From the NCBI GenBank assembly GCA_963786765.1, contig CAWBAJ010000008.1, forward strand, positions 434,001-498,000: a DNA stretch of 64,000 nucleotides. Reading direction: 5' to 3'. The notes under the pieces were generated by a model that was not told the origin of the DNA, made no database searches, and worked only from the letters and a program-made list of their open reading frames with translations. Both the position numbers and the translations under genes were made by a program. This DNA is from DATKNA01 sp963786765 (GTDB lineage: Bacteria > Actinomycetota > Actinomycetes > Actinomycetales > Kineosporiaceae). Of the stretch, positions 60,566 through 64,000 are shown one piece after another. Position 1 is the first letter of the stretch; the number at the start of each line of letters is the position of its first letter.

Positions 60566-61206
60566 TGATCGGCGTGATCAACTATCAGACCGGCAACGCG
60601 CAGAGCGTCCTCTTCGCGCTGCACCACCTGGGTCTCGAGGCACGCCTGGTCGCCGCCCCGGAGGAGGCCCAGGGCGTCGACCGCTTCATCCTGCCCGGGG
60701 TCGGCGCCGCCGACGTGACGATGGCGTCGCTGCGCGAGCGCGGCTGGACCGGGTACCTCCAGGAGCGGGTACGCGGGGACGGCGCCCCTTTCCTGGGGGT
60801 GTGCGTCGGCCTGCAGGTGCTCTTCGAGCACAGCCGGGAGGGGGACGTCGACTGCCTCGGGTGGCTCCCCGGTGAGGTCGTGGAGTTCCGCCAGGGCGAG
60901 CTGCGGGTACCCCACATGGGCTGGAACGCAGTCCGGCGCGCGTCGTCCCATCCGTTCGCCGCGGCGCTGCCTCCCGCAGGGCACTTCTATTTCGTCAACA
61001 GCTACCACGCGCTGCCGGCCGACGAGGCCGACGTGGCAGGCGTCACGGAGTACGGCGCCGAATTCGCCTCCGTCGTCGCGCGGGGGAACGTCATGGCCAC
61101 CCAGTTCCACATCGAGAAGAGCGGTCCCGTCGGGCTCTCGCTGCTGTCCCGGTTCGCGGGGCTGAGCGCCGGCGAACTGCGGGCGCAGGCGGTCCCGGCA
61201 TGCTGA
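60565..61206 (+). CDS. hisH: HisH-like glutamine amidotransferase subunit of imidazole glycerol phosphate synthase
   Basis: A 213-residue class I glutaminase. The triad is complete: Cys in GVCVGLQVLFE, His and Glu in TQFHIEKSG; the oxyanion region is LPGVGAADVTM, and VPHMGWN is family-typical. It supplies ammonia to the cyclase encoded next, whose ATG overlaps its stop by 7 bases. In histidine synthesis hisH and hisF sit with hisA and hisI; none is present here, and the Q-F-H-I-E variant of QFHPE and divergent spacing suggest a paralogue for another pathway, though duplicate histidine genes are possible. Confidence 0.82.
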   Translation: MIGVINYQTGNAQSVLFALHHLGLEARLVAAPEEAQGVDRFILPGVGAADVTMASLRERGWTGYLQERVRGDGAPFLGVCVGLQVLFEHSREGDVDCLGWLPGEVVEFRQGELRVPHMGWNAVRRASSHPFAAALPPAGHFYFVNSYHALPADEADVAGVTEYGAEFASVVARGNVMATQFHIEKSGPVGLSLLSRFAGLSAGELRAQAVPAC

Positions 61207-62009
61207 CGACCAGGGTCATCGCGTGCTTCGACGTCAAGGGCGGGCGGGTGACGAAGGCGCGCCGGTTCCAGGACAACGTCGACGTGGGGGACGCCGCCGA
61301 GGTCGCGCGGCTGATGTACGCCGACGGCGTCGACGAGATCGTCTTCTACGACATCACGGCGAGCCCCGAACGGCGCAGGGCGGACCTCGAGACCGTGCGG
61401 GCGGTCGCACACAACGTCTTCGTTCCGCTGACGGTGGGCGGGGGCGTGCGCGACCTCGAGGACATGCACGCCGTGCTCGCCGCCGGGGCCGAGAAGATCA
61501 GTATCGACTCGATGGCGGCCCGCAACCCCACCCTCATCACCGCGGGCTCCAGGGAGTTCGGGCGCCAGTGCATGGTGCTGAGCATGCAGGTGCAGCGGGT
61601 GGGCGTCTCGGCTGCGGTGCCGAGCGGGTACGAGGTGTTCATCGACGGCGCCCGGGTCGCGACCGGCATGGACGCGCTGGAGTGGGCGCGCCGCGGCGAG
61701 GAGCTCGGCGCCGGCGAGATCGTGGTGAACAGCATCGACCAGGACGGCACCCATGCCGGCTACGACCTGGAGATCACGCACGCGGTCGCGGACGCCGTCC
61801 GGGTGCCGGTGATCGCATCGGGTGGGGCCGGGACGCCGGAGCACGTCGCGCACGCGTTCAAAGCGGGCGCCTCGGCGGCGATCGTCAGCTCGATGCTCTA
61901 CTCCCCGCGGCTGGAGCAGAACTACACGGTCGACGACATCAAGCGGGCCCTGCGCGACGACTTCGAACTGCCGGTGCGCCCGACCAGCGAGGCCGCGTCG
62001 AGGACCTGA
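61200..62009 (+). CDS. hisF: HisF-like cyclase subunit with Gln at the second catalytic position
   Basis: A 269-residue TIM barrel. The first catalytic Asp (Asp11) is in ACFDVKGG, phosphate-binding segments TVGGGVRDLED and IASGGAGTPEH are intact, and NSIDQDGT matches the Asp176 region. The position equivalent to catalytic Asp130 (IDAKR in Thermotoga HisF) is Gln130 here (SMQVQR). FQDNVDVGD in place of the usual RDAGDP segment also differs. It pairs with the HisH-like subunit. The substitution could mean changed chemistry or substrate; I do not recognise the subfamily precisely. Confidence 0.8.
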   Translation: MLTTRVIACFDVKGGRVTKARRFQDNVDVGDAAEVARLMYADGVDEIVFYDITASPERRRADLETVRAVAHNVFVPLTVGGGVRDLEDMHAVLAAGAEKISIDSMAARNPTLITAGSREFGRQCMVLSMQVQRVGVSAAVPSGYEVFIDGARVATGMDALEWARRGEELGAGEIVVNSIDQDGTHAGYDLEITHAVADAVRVPVIASGGAGTPEHVAHAFKAGASAAIVSSMLYSPRLEQNYTVDDIKRALRDDFELPVRPTSEAASRT

Positions 62010-62491
62010 CGAGGCTGTTCCCGGCTCGAGCGCTGAATCCTCGACCAGGGTTCACCGCGGCGCGAGCTGCACTTGTCAAGGTGCTGATGATTGCAATTCG
62101 GTCTCGGTTGCCGGCTTTGGTTCCGGAACGTCCTTCCGGTTGTCATTACGTGTCGGCGATGTAAATCTTCACTCAGCGTCCGGGTATCGGTCCCGTACCG
62201 GACCATCGGGCCCGTGAAGGGTCGTCGACGAGGAGATGCGCATGGGGTTCGTCCCGGGCAGCAGGAGGTGCGCGACGCCGCCCCTCCGGTCGGCCCTCCC
62301 CGCGTCCCCAGGACGCGGACCCGCACCGGGTACGTCACAGCACAGTAACGCGGCCTTGACGGGTCAGTGCCGCGGGAACAGGCTGCAGTCCGCGCCGCCA
62401 TGACCTGCCAGCGCCGCTGCCGATTCTGTCCGGCGACGGGGGGCGCCCGCTCGAACTGGATCGTCGATCCGTACAACACGAAGGAGCACCG
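62010..62491. other. 482-base intergenic region, no gene supported
   Basis: The stretch between the HisF-like gene and the solute-binding protein gene contains a locally AT-richer section (about 62070-62180). It holds a perfect 10-base palindrome GTTCCGGAAC at 62120-62129 and a TCCGG...CCGGA interrupted repeat near 62180-62203, both possible operator sites for the downstream transporter gene. Short open frames are present but none has a ribosome site plus coding-like composition. No RNA gene was recognised. Confidence 0.5.
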
Positions 62492-63823
62492 ATGCGAGGG
62501 CCTTCCCTGTTCAAGACGTTCGCCGTGGTCGGAGTGACCATGGCCATGACCACCGCGTGCCTCGCCGGTGGCGGAAACTCCGGTAGTGGCGGCGGCGGGG
62601 GCAGCAGCCCGACCGGCCAAGCGAGCGGGTCGACCGTCACGATCTGGACGAGCATGGACCAGCCCGTCGTCGACGGCCTGAAGGCCGGGCTCGCGCCGCT
62701 GGCGCAGGCCAAGGGCATCACGGTGAACTGGCAGAAGATCGACAACATCAACCAGGTCATCATGACGAAGATCCAGGCCAACGACGTGCCGGACATCGCG
62801 ATGATCCCGCAGCCCGGCGTCGTGGCCGACATCGTCAAGCGGAACAAGGCGACCGCGCTCGACAACATCCTCGACATGAACGGCCTCAAGTCGAGCATGC
62901 TCCCGGGCACCCTCGACGCCGGCACCGTCAACGGGAAGCTCTACGGCCTGCTCGTCAGCGCCAACACGAAGAGCTTCGTCTGGTACCCGAAGAAGGCGTG
63001 GGACGCCGCGGGATACAAGGCCCCCACGACGCTCGACGAGCTCGACGCCCTCACCCAGAAGATCAAGTCCGACGGCAAGGTGCAGGCACCGTGGTGCATG
63101 GGCATCGAGGCGGGAGCTGGCACCGGCTGGCCGGCGACGGACTGGTTCGAGGACCTGGTCATGCGCTACGGCGGCGCCGACGGTTACAACCAGTGGGTCA
63201 CCCACAAGATCAAGTTCGACTCCCCGCTGGTGCGGCAGGCCGCCGCCGAGTTCGACAAGATCCTCTTCACGCAGGGGAACACGCTCGGCGGCCGCAAGGC
63301 CATCGCGAGCACCAACTTCGGCACCGCCGGGAACCCGATGTTCGACCCCAAGCCCGGCTGCATGCTGTACAAGCAGGGCTCGTTCATCACGACGTTCTTC
63401 CCGAAGGCCGTCCAGGCCGACCTCCCCACCCAGGCCGGCGTCTTCTACTTCCCGCCCGCCAAGACCGGTGAGAAGCCGATCCTCGGCGGCGGCGACATGG
63501 CCGTCCTGCTCAAGAACAACGCCGGCGCCAGCGAGGTCATGAAGCTGCTCTCCGACAAGAGCATCGGCGAGAAGGCCATGGGGACGAGCTTCCTGTCGCC
63601 CCACAAGGACTTCGACGTCAGCCTCTACAAGGGTGAGATCGCGCAGCAGGTCGCCAAGATCACCTACGCCTCGTCGATCTTCCTCTTCGACGGTTCCGAC
63701 CAGATGCCGGGCGCCGTCGGCTCGGGCACCTTCTGGAAGGACATGACGGCCTGGATCAGCGGGCAGGAGTCCCTGGACCAGGCACTGAAGAACATCGACG
63801 CCAGCTGGCCGTCCAGCAGCTGA
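62492..63823 (+). CDS. Carbohydrate ABC transporter substrate-binding lipoprotein (alpha-glucoside-type)
   Basis: A 443-residue lipoprotein. The signal peptide ends with lipobox TTAC, followed by a Gly/Ser stretch; the mature part (TVTIWTSMDQPVVDGL, DVPDIAMIPQPGVVADIV, KLYGLLVSANTKSFVWYPK, GIEAGAGTGWPATDWFED, ILGGGDMAVLLKNN) fits solute-binding family 1 and is close in character to alpha-glucoside or trehalose binders. ATG 62492 follows GAAGGAG. A strong terminator follows directly, so permease genes, if linked, are transcribed separately or lie beyond the window. Lysine content is higher than in most neighbours, as usual for abundant binding proteins. Confidence 0.88.
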   Translation: MRGPSLFKTFAVVGVTMAMTTACLAGGGNSGSGGGGGSSPTGQASGSTVTIWTSMDQPVVDGLKAGLAPLAQAKGITVNWQKIDNINQVIMTKIQANDVPDIAMIPQPGVVADIVKRNKATALDNILDMNGLKSSMLPGTLDAGTVNGKLYGLLVSANTKSFVWYPKKAWDAAGYKAPTTLDELDALTQKIKSDGKVQAPWCMGIEAGAGTGWPATDWFEDLVMRYGGADGYNQWVTHKIKFDSPLVRQAAAEFDKILFTQGNTLGGRKAIASTNFGTAGNPMFDPKPGCMLYKQGSFITTFFPKAVQADLPTQAGVFYFPPAKTGEKPILGGGDMAVLLKNNAGASEVMKLLSDKSIGEKAMGTSFLSPHKDFDVSLYKGEIAQQVAKITYASSIFLFDGSDQMPGAVGSGTFWKDMTAWISGQESLDQALKNIDASWPSSS

Positions 63824-63836
63824 GGTCCACCGGGGC

Positions 63837-63872
63837 GCCGGGGTGGGCGACGAGTCCGTCGCTCACCCCGGC
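63837..63872 (+). terminator. Terminator/attenuator hairpin after the solute-binding gene
   Basis: A 16-bp stem with one mismatch (63837-63852 with 63857-63872, core GCCGGGGTG) and loop AGTC, 14 bases after the stop. In sugar importer operons such a stem often reduces read-through into permease genes. The remaining 128 bases to the window edge show no supported gene. Confidence 0.6.
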
Positions 63873-64000
63873 ATCGCCTCCGCCACCGACCCTCGCGGCA
63901 CCGGGGCGGGTAACGAGCGCTAGGCAAGACCAAGGTCGTCCTACAGACTGGGCGGAGCGGCCCCCGGAGACCGCTGGGCAGCCGAGTCGCCGGCCGCAAG

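Noticed and set aside
62091..62348. An 85-codon frame in the large intergenic gap
   Set aside because: No ribosome site and no coding-like composition; the stretch looks regulatory.
63664..63999. A minus-strand gene at the right edge
   Set aside because: It overlaps the C terminus of the solute-binding protein and its terminator, has no ribosome site and no recognisable sequence.

Overview
The window is about 73% GC throughout, with short intergenic gaps, frequent GTG starts, strong GGAGG ribosome sites and many GTGA stop/start overlaps. Together with families such as an AfsR/SARP regulator, DUF2252, DUF2795, DUF3140, DUF6131, a TadA-associated protein and an oleA-oleBC-oleD locus, this points to a chromosomal segment of a high-GC actinomycete. 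The genus cannot be told from the sequence alone. I saw no insertion sequence, prophage, CRISPR array or rRNA; the only RNA gene is a tRNA-Ser(CGA).

Layout. 0-3.4 kb: a copper efflux ATPase (cut by the left edge) divergent from its copper chaperone. 3.5-6.5 kb: a large AfsR-type regulator. 6.5-12.6 kb: a minus-strand run of overlapping genes, oleA, fused oleBC and oleD for long-chain olefin synthesis, followed by a ThuA-like gene and a methionine aminopeptidase. 12.8-14.6 kb: a GH13 hydrolase and an SRPBCC protein. 14.7-18.3 kb: two tiny genes leading into a MacB-type ABC pair. 18.4-20.9 kb: DUF2252, ThpR and DUF1348. 21-30.3 kb: an amino-sugar locus with ABC importer, DeoR repressor, SIS isomerase/deaminase, ROK kinase, deacetylase, PfkB kinase and class II aldolase, which together make a plausible N-acetylgalactosamine-to-triose pathway. 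30.4-37.8 kb: CorA, an F420-type oxidoreductase, a phosphoesterase lipoprotein, a VOC protein, tRNA-Ser, tadA and its partner, upp, small membrane proteins and an acyltransferase. 37.9-51.9 kb: housekeeping and conserved actinobacterial genes including a gluconolactonase-like protein, a membrane metallophosphoesterase, two DUF2795 paralogues, a PHP hydrolase, OsmC, a DNA-glycosylase-like fusion, a GH65 phosphorylase with beta-phosphoglucomutase, and a geranylgeranyl reductase-like enzyme. 51.9-54.2 kb: 5-oxoprolinase pxpABC. 54.3-64 kb: an FKBP lipoprotein, a small zinc-ribbon protein, an orphan JetD-like (TIGR02679) protein with a long acidic repeat-bearing N terminus, a DUF6343/DUF3099-like membrane protein, a TPR-GGDEF diguanylate cyclase, a divergent HisH/HisF pair and an ABC solute-binding lipoprotein.

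A striking technical feature is a swarm of single-base indels, mostly +1 insertions, that break otherwise well-conserved frames between about 19.1 and 37.4 kb, with isolated cases at 43.3 kb and in pxpABC. Because protein-level conservation resumes immediately in the next frame, I read these as sequence errors rather than gene decay. Frame-broken genes are given as one feature over their full reconstructed extent. They are typed CDS when there are one or two breaks (or slightly more in short genes) and pseudogene when the frame is broken many times. Shift positions are estimates.

The most interesting leads are the orphan JetD-like protein, the ole operon with its two extra downstream genes, the C-terminal metal-binding extension on CopA, the glycosylase/PUA-like fusion, the HisF with Gln at the second catalytic position, and a dispersed palindromic repeat family at 18.3 and 51.3 kb.
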